Of a stretch of 64,000 nucleotides of DNA, positions 45,272 to 52,137 are shown piece after piece. The notes below the pieces were generated by a model. It had not been told where the DNA came from, did no database searches, and was given only the letters and a program-made list of their open reading frames with translations. Location: positions 930,001-994,000 of the forward strand of contig JBPOFM010000001.1 of the NCBI GenBank assembly GCA_051252455.1. The letters run 5' to 3'. The DNA comes from JBPOFM01 sp051252455. GTDB lineage: Bacteria; Bacteroidota; Bacteroidia; Flavobacteriales; Flavobacteriaceae. Positions within the stretch are counted from its first letter, which is position 1, and each line of letters starts with the position of its first letter. The position numbers were made by a program, and so were the translations under genes.

Positions 45272-46359
45272 TAAACCGATACCTTGTTGTATTTTCCAAG
45301 TGTGTAAGGTTTTTTAGATTCTTCCTGAATTAGCCAATCTTCATTTTTACAATATGTAATAACTTCTTTAGCTTTATTGTCTCCGATGCTCTTGTCAAAT
45401 TGCTTTTTAAACTCATATTTGACCTCCCTAACTAATTCTGAATAACCAAATGATTTTTGTCTTGAATAAATCGAATTGAGCATTTCAAATAGCTTAAAAT
45501 TCTCAATGTCATTTAAATCAATCTTTGATGGTTTAGTTTGCGTTCTTATCTCATAATTTTCAGTAAATACAGGTAAATCATCAATAACCTCAAATGCGAA
45601 TGCGTACGGGTCTTGGTTTCTACAACTCAATGGTTCCACAATTGTAATGTTTTTGTCTCCCTCTGATTTTGTAGCACTCAAAGTGGTTTCCGCTTTATTT
45701 AAACCTTCAGTGCCTAAATGACCTCTAGCATTTTCATCGCTTTTATTTTGATGCAATACAGTAAAAATGTGTATGTCTAATTCTTCCGACCATTTCATTA
45801 ATTTACCCGTGATAATGGTCGCCTGTTCCTCATCATTTATTGAGGTAACTAAATCGCGAAGTCCATCAATAATCACCACGCCTAAATTTGATGTACTATA
45901 TAAAATATGCTCAATGATTTCTACTCTTTCAAAGGCGTTGTATTTTCGTAACGCATGCACTTTTACATTTTCAGGTATTTTTACATTAATGAGTCGACAT
46001 ATTCTGTTCAATAAAAGTTGCACGTGGTACCTACTTTGTTCAGTATCGAAAAAAAGCACATTTCTTTTTGTTGGTGGCAATGTTCCAGATAGATTAAAAG
46101 GTGATAAGGTGGAAGCCAAAGCGGCAGCAATAATTGCCATTAAAAAAGACTTTCTGCTTTTAGCTTTCCCGATTATCAAAGAGAAATTACCCAGGGTGGC
46201 AATAATTCTACTTTCTCCAGTTTCGGATGTTTGAATTAAAACGGTTTCGGGTGGTTTTATATCCTCTCTAGGATCAACATAGGATTCATTGGCTATTTTA
46301 ATAAAATCAATGGATTCCTTTTTGCCCTCTGAAGGCTTATATTCTAGTTCATTGTACAT
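45271..46359 (-). CDS. RepA-like AAA ATPase (plasmid helicase type)
   Basis: A 362-aa RecA-fold ATPase. Walker A is GKAKSRKS (residues 64-71), Walker B VVIIDGLRDL (Asp165) and the later HLGTEGLNKAETTLS is typical of AAA_25/RepA-like proteins related to RSF1010 RepA helicase. A winged-helix-like tail (about 285-362) ends the protein. It should power strand opening for replication of the excised element, by inference. Its ATG overlaps the preceding helical-protein gene by 11 bases, and origin-like repeats follow its stop codon. Confidence 0.85.
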   Translation of the reverse strand: MYNELEYKPSEGKKESIDFIKIANESYVDPREDIKPPETVLIQTSETGESRIIATLGNFSLIIGKAKSRKSFLMAIIAAALASTLSPFNLSGTLPPTKRNVLFFDTEQSRYHVQLLLNRICRLINVKIPENVKVHALRKYNAFERVEIIEHILYSTSNLGVVIIDGLRDLVTSINDEEQATIITGKLMKWSEELDIHIFTVLHQNKSDENARGHLGTEGLNKAETTLSATKSEGDKNITIVEPLSCRNQDPYAFAFEVIDDLPVFTENYEIRTQTKPSKIDLNDIENFKLFEMLNSIYSRQKSFGYSELVREVKYEFKKQFDKSIGDNKAKEVITYCKNEDWLIQEESKKPYTLGKYNKVSV

Positions 46360-46861
46360 AATCGTCCATGAATTGGGTTGCTTGTGTTAATAAATGGGTT
46401 TTGATAGCTTCAAATGAATTGTTACCCAGTAAAATTTTTTTATCAAACTCATTTTTTAAAATTCGATCAATAACCATCAGATCGTTATTATCTTCATCAA
46501 TTGAAGTCGAGAAATAATCAGTATCTGAAAAGCCATATTTTTTGAGAAGATTTTTTTGATCTACGTCATTAAGGTATAATTGAAATTCTTTGATAATTAT
46601 TTCTAGTGGCCTGTTGAATTTTTTGTGAAATTCCTTTTGAAATATAGGATCACCGATCGATGTATTATATTTCTTTAATTCATTGCCAAATGCGAAGATG
46701 TAGAGTTTGATAATTAGTTCATTATTGTCAATCTGGGCATTTTTTTTATTGCTGACTGCACGTATAAGAGTATTTACAGCATCTAGATCAGACTCATTGT
46801 TATACCAGCCACCCTTTCCAAATCTCCAGTTGATTCTATCTATTGCGTTTTTGATCGTCAT
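46349..46861 (-). CDS. Unknown helical protein, 170 aa, coupled to the ATPase
   Basis: A helical acidic protein with no recognised domain. It overlaps the ATPase gene by 11 bases, so both are translated together. It resembles the 167-aa product downstream of the ATPase over most of its length (KFNRPLEIIIKEFQ, EFDKKILLG), which points to duplication within this replication-like module. An ATPase loader or regulator is a contextual guess. The 208 bases upstream contain only the preceding gene's terminator and no clear promoter. Confidence 0.6.
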   Translation of the reverse strand: MTIKNAIDRINWRFGKGGWYNNESDLDAVNTLIRAVSNKKNAQIDNNELIIKLYIFAFGNELKKYNTSIGDPIFQKEFHKKFNRPLEIIIKEFQLYLNDVDQKNLLKKYGFSDTDYFSTSIDEDNNDLMVIDRILKNEFDKKILLGNNSFEAIKTHLLTQATQFMDDYVQ

Positions 46862-47021
46862 ACCACAACAATTTTAGTTCGACGAAGTAAATTTGCTGGA
46901 GTCTTGGCGCGATATGTAGAGAATTGCGCACGGCTGTATAAATGTCGAAGCCAGTTATCAATTGTGTATATGTTATTATTGCTGTATATTGCCATCTGTT
47001 TGCTGTTGGTGTGAAAAACTC

Positions 47022-47078
47022 AAACGATATAAAGCCCTAATGCACTGTAATGCGTTAGGGTTTCTTGTTTTATCGTTT
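47022..47078 (-). terminator. Nested hairpin after the AlpA-like gene
   Basis: An inner stem CCCTAATGCA/TGCGTTAGGG (47035-47044, 47051-47060, one mismatch) sits within an outer stem AAACGATA/TATCGTTT (47022-47029, 47071-47078). The outer arm overlaps the last codons of the AlpA-like gene. It separates that gene from the replication module. Confidence 0.65.
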
Positions 47079-47387
47079 ATATTTTAGTGGTTTTACTTCG
47101 GAATCCTCAAACTGATTCATTTGCTTCAGGGCCAATAAAATTTCGCTTTTTTTGTACCTTACATTGTTGCCAATGCGATAAGCGGGGAAAAGATTGTCCT
47201 TTGTGTATTTCCACAGGCTTACCAAGGAAACGGAAAGCATGTCTGCCGCTTCTTCTCTGGTTAAAAGAGTTTCTTCGTCTTTTTCTTGATGTTTTGATTC
47301 CTTTAATAAATGGCGGAACTCATTTATTATTTGAGGAATAAACTCGGATGAGTTTGTGTTTTCAATTTGTAGAATTTGTTTGACCAT
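47070..47387 (-). CDS. AlpA/excisionase-like helix-turn-helix protein
   Basis: A 105-aa DNA-binding protein of the MerR-like excisionase (HTH_17) type. It shows LLTREEAADMLSVSLVSLWK followed by YRIGNNVRYKKSEIL, the standard helix-turn-helix and wing. It may direct excision by the integrase or regulate the replication genes. I place the start at ATG 47387 because the longer frame would begin inside its own -7 box. A palindrome just upstream suggests autoregulation. Confidence 0.87.
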   Translation of the reverse strand: MVKQILQIENTNSSEFIPQIINEFRHLLKESKHQEKDEETLLTREEAADMLSVSLVSLWKYTKDNLFPAYRIGNNVRYKKSEILLALKQMNQFEDSEVKPLKYKR

Positions 47388-47414
47388 AACGACCCTGTAT
47401 TTTTGGTTATATGG

Positions 47415-47441
47415 CAAACATAATTGAGAATTAACTCAATT
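47415..47441 (-). promoter_or_regulatory. Promoter and operator of the AlpA-like gene
   Basis: On the minus strand TATGTTTG (47415-47422) is a perfect -7 box, 28 bases before the ATG. Immediately upstream, AATTGAG (47422-47428) and CTCAATT (47435-47441) form a perfect 7-bp inverted repeat over the -33 region. Confidence 0.55.
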
Positions 47442-47465
47442 TAATTATTGGGTATGCGCAGGGTA

Positions 47466-48782
47466 CTACTCAAGGCTTTCAATCAATGATTTAATTAGAT
47501 TATTGGTTGAGTTAATCCTTTTTTGAGCCTTGTAAAATTTATCATTGTGTTTGACATCTGCAATCGACAATGGTAAATAATTTTTATTTCTTGCGTTACC
47601 CTCTTTTATTGCAGTTAGTCCGCATATTTTAATTGCTTTTCGCAAGTTCGAAACATCATTGCGTGATATCTCATTTAATTTTTTCGCAAATTTGGTCATT
47701 TGTCCTTTGTCATAAAAGGATTCATATTGATAAGGGTTCATCATAATCATTTCTTCTAATTTCTCAATCTGAAAATTTTCGTCATAATTTTCTCCATTGC
47801 TAATCAAATTCAAGTATTTCAATTTATTTTCATATTCTAATTTTGAAAAAGAAATATTGGATTCTCTTAACTGTTCAATAAAACATATTTGCTCAAGCGG
47901 TGTCAATCTTTTAGAATTACCTGAAGATTTATTTTGATTCGTATTTTTTAATTCATTAAACTTGTTTTGAATAGAATTTAAAACGTCATTATAAGATCTA
48001 TACTCATGCCAGTCTTCTAAAAATTCAAAGAAATCGTTGTCAATTTCATTTTTTTTCATAATCAATTGGTTATAAAAAATCTGTGAATGAAATCCTATCT
48101 CTTTTGGAAAGTGTTCCGAAACTTCTGAAGTTAAATATAATTTGATAACTTCAGGAAACCAATCCAATTGTTGGTCAAACCACTGCTTCCAATCCGCTAC
48201 CCCATTTGTTAAATGTGCGTATTCCACCCCTTGCCCTCGATAAACCAAAAATAAAAATCTGTCTTCAGGATAGTACTCTTTGTATTTACTTTCTAACCAT
48301 AAAATCTTATCCTCATTGTTCAGAAATTTATCCAATTCAAAAAAGCTGTGGTCAAATTCATCTATTTCAAACTTTTGAGGAGGTAGTTCTGACACATCAC
48401 ACAAAAAGTCAAATAGTTCAGTCTTAAAAGATTTTGTGAGTTCATATTCCACATTATTAAAATTCAATGGAAACTGCAAACTATCAGAATTAGATTTTTC
48501 TGAAACATCAATTTTTTTAAATATAGGCATTCCTTCGTCATTATAGGAAAACCAGGAACCCGGATATTTTTCTTTAACTATTTCAATTATTACCCCTTTT
48601 GATATCAACATACTTATAACATCGGAATCAATTTGATCGATTTTTAAATTACTAAAGATTCCATAAAACTTAAATTTTTCACATCTTGGTTGATCATTTT
48701 TAAAAACAAATGGTATGTATTTCGTGTTTTGATGATTTTCCGAAGAATCATCTGGGATATAAGTTAAAAAAGGAGATGTCAT
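47466..48782 (-). CDS. Unknown 438-aa protein coupled to the integrase
   Basis: A large soluble protein of unknown family. The N-terminal half is rich in aromatic residues (PGSWFSYNDEGMPIFKK, DWKQWFDQQLDWFPEVIKLY), and the C-terminal half is helical and basic (LSIADVKHNDKFYKAQKRIN). No catalytic motif is seen. Its ATG overlaps the integrase stop codon by one base (TAATG), so translation is coupled. Proteins in this position in Bacteroidota elements are often poorly described. An integration accessory or defence role would be speculation. Confidence 0.65.
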   Translation of the reverse strand: MTSPFLTYIPDDSSENHQNTKYIPFVFKNDQPRCEKFKFYGIFSNLKIDQIDSDVISMLISKGVIIEIVKEKYPGSWFSYNDEGMPIFKKIDVSEKSNSDSLQFPLNFNNVEYELTKSFKTELFDFLCDVSELPPQKFEIDEFDHSFFELDKFLNNEDKILWLESKYKEYYPEDRFLFLVYRGQGVEYAHLTNGVADWKQWFDQQLDWFPEVIKLYLTSEVSEHFPKEIGFHSQIFYNQLIMKKNEIDNDFFEFLEDWHEYRSYNDVLNSIQNKFNELKNTNQNKSSGNSKRLTPLEQICFIEQLRESNISFSKLEYENKLKYLNLISNGENYDENFQIEKLEEMIMMNPYQYESFYDKGQMTKFAKKLNEISRNDVSNLRKAIKICGLTAIKEGNARNKNYLPLSIADVKHNDKFYKAQKRINSTNNLIKSLIESLE

Positions 48783-50050
48783 TATTTTTCAATTTTAAGT
48801 GGGTTTTTTTTCCAAGAATCACTAATCTTCTTTATATGTTCGTCTTGAGTAGCCTTAATGTAGTTGACGAATTGCTTACTTGTATGTCCGGATGCTGCCA
48901 TTATAATATTTACATCAACTCCTGCTAAATAGAGGTTGGTACAGAAGCTGCGTCTACAGATATGGGACTGAATCAATTCGTGTTTTGGATAAGTTCCAAA
49001 TTCTTTACGCTTTGTTTCTTCATTAATTTTATCTCCTGGTGTCAGTGCATTAATTTCAACTTCTTTGCACACCTCTTTTATATATTTATTGAATTTTTGG
49101 TCTCCTATTGAATGTGGCAAATGTCCATTTCTTTTTTTGAGAATTTCTTCAAATTGTGGGTGAATAGGAACAGTTAAGTTTTGATGTGTTTTGATGGTAG
49201 TGATATTGATCACATTGCCAAAAATGTTTTCTTTAGTAATCCTTAAAAAATCTGAAATTCTTAAACCAGTGCGTAAACCAATTATAAATAAATCACGTGC
49301 ATTGTCCAGACGTGCCGAATTACTAAAGTCGTGATTGTAAATTTTGTTGATTTCATCTTCATTTAAATACGTATTGGTGGTTTTACTTTTTGGCAAATAA
49401 AAATCGCGATGTTTAAATTTTGGATTGATGGGCAACCCATCACTTTCAGCACTTCTACAAAATGTCTTAATTCTTGAAACTATGGAGCCAACCGTGTTTT
49501 TCCCTAACTTTTCTTCTTGTATGCAATAATTGATAAAATCGGAGTGAAAATCAAGGTCAATATCTTCAAATCTCAATTTTTTCTTTCTATTAGACTCAAA
49601 CGCTTGTAATTTTGAAAGAGTGGAGGTGTAGTTGAGTATTGAGCGTTCTTTTAGTTTAGTGCCGTTATATGTGCGCTTGCTTGCGTCCTTGACGAATCTT
49701 TCAACCCATTCAACAAAGTACGTTCTGTAACTTTCATTTTCTGATACTCGATTGAAGAAACTGTTAACATTTTCTTTGAGCCAAGTTTTCGAAATAAAGG
49801 TAGAGCTGTTGTAATCTCTATTGTAACAATCGAAAATATGATTTTCTAATTTGTTTAATTTGTCGTTCAGAAAATCAACATTTTCTGATGTGGAATTGGT
49901 TTTTATTCGTTGTTTGGGGTTTGACCAATTTTTTGGCACTACTCTAATTCCTGTTGTGGCTCTTTGGTCAATTCGTTTACTATCAATAAACCGAACACAA
50001 ATATTGGAGTGTTTTTTTTTACCTTCGCTTATATAATAATTCAAAGTCAT
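48782..50050 (-). CDS. int: Tyrosine recombinase (phage-type integrase)
   Basis: A 422-aa integrase responsible for insertion into tRNA-Leu. The N-terminal arm-binding region (about 1-90, TGIRVVPKNWSNPKQRIK) is followed by a SAM-like core-binding domain and the catalytic domain: Arg in GLRTGLRISDFL near residue 257, HICRRSF (HxxR) near 365, GHTS near 388 and the Tyr in NYIKATQ near 397. All catalytic residues are present, so it should be active. It ends the element next to attR, with an 18-bp palindrome and CCGAAA repeats upstream. Confidence 0.95.
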   Translation of the reverse strand: MTLNYYISEGKKKHSNICVRFIDSKRIDQRATTGIRVVPKNWSNPKQRIKTNSTSENVDFLNDKLNKLENHIFDCYNRDYNSSTFISKTWLKENVNSFFNRVSENESYRTYFVEWVERFVKDASKRTYNGTKLKERSILNYTSTLSKLQAFESNRKKKLRFEDIDLDFHSDFINYCIQEEKLGKNTVGSIVSRIKTFCRSAESDGLPINPKFKHRDFYLPKSKTTNTYLNEDEINKIYNHDFSNSARLDNARDLFIIGLRTGLRISDFLRITKENIFGNVINITTIKTHQNLTVPIHPQFEEILKKRNGHLPHSIGDQKFNKYIKEVCKEVEINALTPGDKINEETKRKEFGTYPKHELIQSHICRRSFCTNLYLAGVDVNIIMAASGHTSKQFVNYIKATQDEHIKKISDSWKKNPLKIEK

Positions 50051-50062
50051 TCTAAATATTTA

Positions 50063-50082
50063 CCGAAAATATGCCGAAAATA
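50063..50082 (+). repeat. Paired CCGAAAATA repeats near attR
   Basis: CCGAAAATA occurs at 50063-50071 and 50074-50082 with an 11-base period, matching the pair at 39150-39168 in sequence, spacing and orientation. Confidence 0.45.
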
Positions 50083-50131
50083 GTTAAATATATTTAATTT
50101 AGCTTAATATCATTTAATGAATTTTAAAAAT

Positions 50132-50149
50132 ATTACTTACGTAAGTAAT
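50132..50149. repeat. Perfect 18-bp palindrome between int and attR
   Basis: ATTACTTACGTAAGTAAT is fully self-complementary. It lies 82 bases before the integrase start and 60 bases from the attachment core, so it may bind a regulator or a directionality factor. Confidence 0.6.
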
Positions 50150-50209
50150 TAACTGTCAAACGTTTTTGGCGATATATTGGAATAGAAAAAAAAATCACAT
50201 TAAGGGTTG

Positions 50210-50229
50210 CGATTCCCGCCTTGAGTACT
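50210..50229 (+). repeat. Right attachment core (attR)
   Basis: It is identical over 20 bases to the end of tRNA-Leu at 39071-39090. The sequence to its right is chromosomal and starts with the displaced terminator. Confidence 0.93.
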
Positions 50230-50232
50230 GCA

Positions 50233-50266
50233 AAGGCTTCAACGAATATGTTGAGGCCTTTTTTTT
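50233..50266 (+). terminator. Original tRNA-Leu terminator, displaced
   Basis: AAGGCTTCAAC (50233-50243) and GTTGAGGCCTT (50250-50260) pair with one mismatch and a 6-base loop, then eight T. It lies 3 bases after the attachment core, where it would have followed the uninterrupted tRNA. Confidence 0.85.
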
Positions 50267-50556
50267 ATACTTACGGTACAAATTAATTCTAATTTAGAAA
50301 AAAAATTGAACTTCGTCCTTTAGTTAAATTCCGTAGAAATATGTTCTCATTTAACTATATTAAAGAGAAGGAAACGAGGTTTTAGAATGTAGCACGCTCT
50401 GAAATCAACTATTAATAGCACGGTTAAAATTTTATAAAATAAAGTTAAAGCCTGTTGATCATAGCGAGAATGAGTGAATGATGATTACTTTAATGGTAAT
50501 TCTTAACGAACATTAGGAAATTGATTGAAATAGTATAAATATTTAAAACTTAAATT
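50267..50556. other. Intergenic region without recognised features
   Basis: AT-rich DNA between the displaced terminator and the alpha/beta hydrolase gene. No reading frame, RNA or clear promoter is seen. Confidence 0.5.
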
Positions 50557-51453
50557 ATGAGTGATAATTTGGATGTCGAAACGATCATGAAGAAGCACGA
50601 AGCTTCTGGTAAATATTTTGAAGTGAATGGAATTAAATGCTTTGGATTGGATCAAGGAAGTGGAGAAGCTGTTCTTTGCTTACATGGGGTTCCAACCTCT
50701 TCTTTTTTATACAGAAAAATCGTTCCAGCACTAGCAGAAAAAGGGTACAGAGGTGTAGCTATTGATTTTCCAGGTTTAGGTTTTTCTGATAGACCAGAGA
50801 ATTTTGATTATTCCTTTTCTTCTTTAGCTCAATTTAGCGCTAAAGCTGCCCAAAAATTGGGTCTGGATAAGTATCATCTTCTAATCCATGATATTGGTGG
50901 GCCTATTGGCTTTGCAATGGCAGCCAACAATCTGGAAAAAGTCTTGTCAATTACGATTCTTAATACTTGGATCGATGTGGTGAATTTTACAAAACCTTGG
51001 CCTATGCGACCCTTTGAAGTACCTGTTTTAGGAAAGCTCGAATTATTAAGTTTGCAACATCCAACCTGGCAGTTGATGTTTGATAAAATGGGAGTAAATG
51101 ACAGCGCAAAAATTCCAAAGAATGAAATCAATGCGCATATCGATATTTTAAAAATGAATGATGATGGGGACGCTTTCCTAAAAATAATGAAGAGCTTTGA
51201 TGATTCAGAAGAATTTAGAAACTTGTGCTATAGAGCGGTGCAGAATGTTCCTTATCCTGTTCAAGCGATTTGGGGTGCAGACGATCCATTTCTAACCTTA
51301 AAGGAAAAAGGAGAGGAAATAAAAAAAGCTGCTGGCTTGTCAATAATTCATGAGTTGAGTTCGCGTCACTTTTTGCAGGAAGAAAAACCTATGGAAATCG
51401 TAGAAAAGATTGAAGAGATTATTCAACTTTCTAAAAAAAATGCTTCGAGATAA
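50557..51453 (+). CDS. Alpha/beta hydrolase, haloalkane dehalogenase-like
   Basis: A 298-aa soluble hydrolase. The oxyanion motif HGVPTSSFLYR starts at residue 43, the nucleophile is Asp112 in HDIGGPIG, and the catalytic His is about residue 271 (SSRHFLQEEKP). An Asp nucleophile is the mark of haloalkane dehalogenases and epoxide hydrolases rather than esterases. The halide-binding Trp next to the nucleophile in dehalogenases is Ile here, so an epoxide hydrolase or other activity is possible. It stands alone on the plus strand. Confidence 0.82.
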   Translation: MSDNLDVETIMKKHEASGKYFEVNGIKCFGLDQGSGEAVLCLHGVPTSSFLYRKIVPALAEKGYRGVAIDFPGLGFSDRPENFDYSFSSLAQFSAKAAQKLGLDKYHLLIHDIGGPIGFAMAANNLEKVLSITILNTWIDVVNFTKPWPMRPFEVPVLGKLELLSLQHPTWQLMFDKMGVNDSAKIPKNEINAHIDILKMNDDGDAFLKIMKSFDDSEEFRNLCYRAVQNVPYPVQAIWGADDPFLTLKEKGEEIKKAAGLSIIHELSSRHFLQEEKPMEIVEKIEEIIQLSKKNASR

Positions 51454-51474
51454 AAATATTAAGCATTAATCTTC

Positions 51475-52137
51475 CTAAAATTGCTTCAATTGTATAGGGG
51501 AAATGCCAAGTTTATACAAGAAAACAAGGAGTGCATCGGTTATCAATTGCCTGATGGTACCAGCTTTTTCAAATCTGCGTCCAGAAGTTAGTACCGAGGC
51601 TTTCAGTTTTTTGAACTTCCCTTTTTTGCGTAGCCTTTTCTGGATTTCCACATCTTCCATAAAGGGCATTTTTTTAAAGCCTTCTATTTCTTTGAAAATA
51701 GTATTCCTTATAAAGATACAGTGGTCTCCATAGGTAAAAAACTCTAGACTAAATCTGCTGCACCAAGTGTAAAACTTTAGGATAGGATGAGGTTTATCCA
51801 ACCTTAATCTAAAACTCCCGCCAATGTGTCCGGGTTTTTGTAGCCGATTGATAATTTTCTGATACGTGTTTTGCGGCAACAGCGTATCGGCGTGCAAGAA
51901 TAAAAAGATTTCACCATTAGCGTTCATTGCACCATGATTCATCTGATTGGCCCTGCCTTTTCCGGATACCAATGTTTTAACAGATTTAAAACCTTGTGAT
52001 ATTTTTTGGGTATCATCGGTACTGCCGCCATCCACTACAATTATTTCAAAATCCCCAATCAATTTCAGGGTATGTGATAAAGTTTTTTCGAGATAGCCTT
52101 CTTCGTTAATTGCTGGTATTATAATGCTTATCTTCAT
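51475..52137 (-). CDS. TIGR04283-type family 2 glycosyltransferase
   Basis: A 220-aa GT2 enzyme without membrane helices. It has IIIPAINEEGYLEKTL, the nucleotide-binding VVDGGSTDDT, the FLHADTLLP box and PFMEDVEIQKRLRKKG. This is the pattern of the compact family called rSAM/selenodomain-associated transferase 2, often near arsenosugar or radical-SAM genes. None is seen in this window. Its ATG overlaps the flavoprotein stop by 4 bases (ATGA), so the two are coupled. Confidence 0.82.
   Translation of the reverse strand: MKISIIIPAINEEGYLEKTLSHTLKLIGDFEIIVVDGGSTDDTQKISQGFKSVKTLVSGKGRANQMNHGAMNANGEIFLFLHADTLLPQNTYQKIINRLQKPGHIGGSFRLRLDKPHPILKFYTWCSRFSLEFFTYGDHCIFIRNTIFKEIEGFKKMPFMEDVEIQKRLRKKGKFKKLKASVLTSGRRFEKAGTIRQLITDALLVFLYKLGISPIQLKQF

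Larger units (their letters stand above)
39071..50229. mobile_element. tRNA-Leu-integrated element of about 11.2 kb
   Basis: The segment is bounded by a perfect 20-bp direct repeat of the tRNA-Leu 3' end. It carries a tyrosine integrase beside the right end, an excisionase-like HTH, a RepA-like ATPase with adjacent repeats, a toxin-antitoxin pair and several genes of unknown function, nearly all on the minus strand. It has no relaxase, type IV secretion, capsid or terminase gene. It is best described as a cryptic integrative element, either plasmid-derived or satellite-like, that would need outside help to move between cells. The original tRNA terminator lies just beyond the right end. Confidence 0.93.

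Noticed and set aside
39071..50229. Prophage or conjugative element
   Set aside because: No capsid, terminase, tail, relaxase, coupling protein or type IV secretion gene is found; only integration, replication-like and cargo genes are seen.
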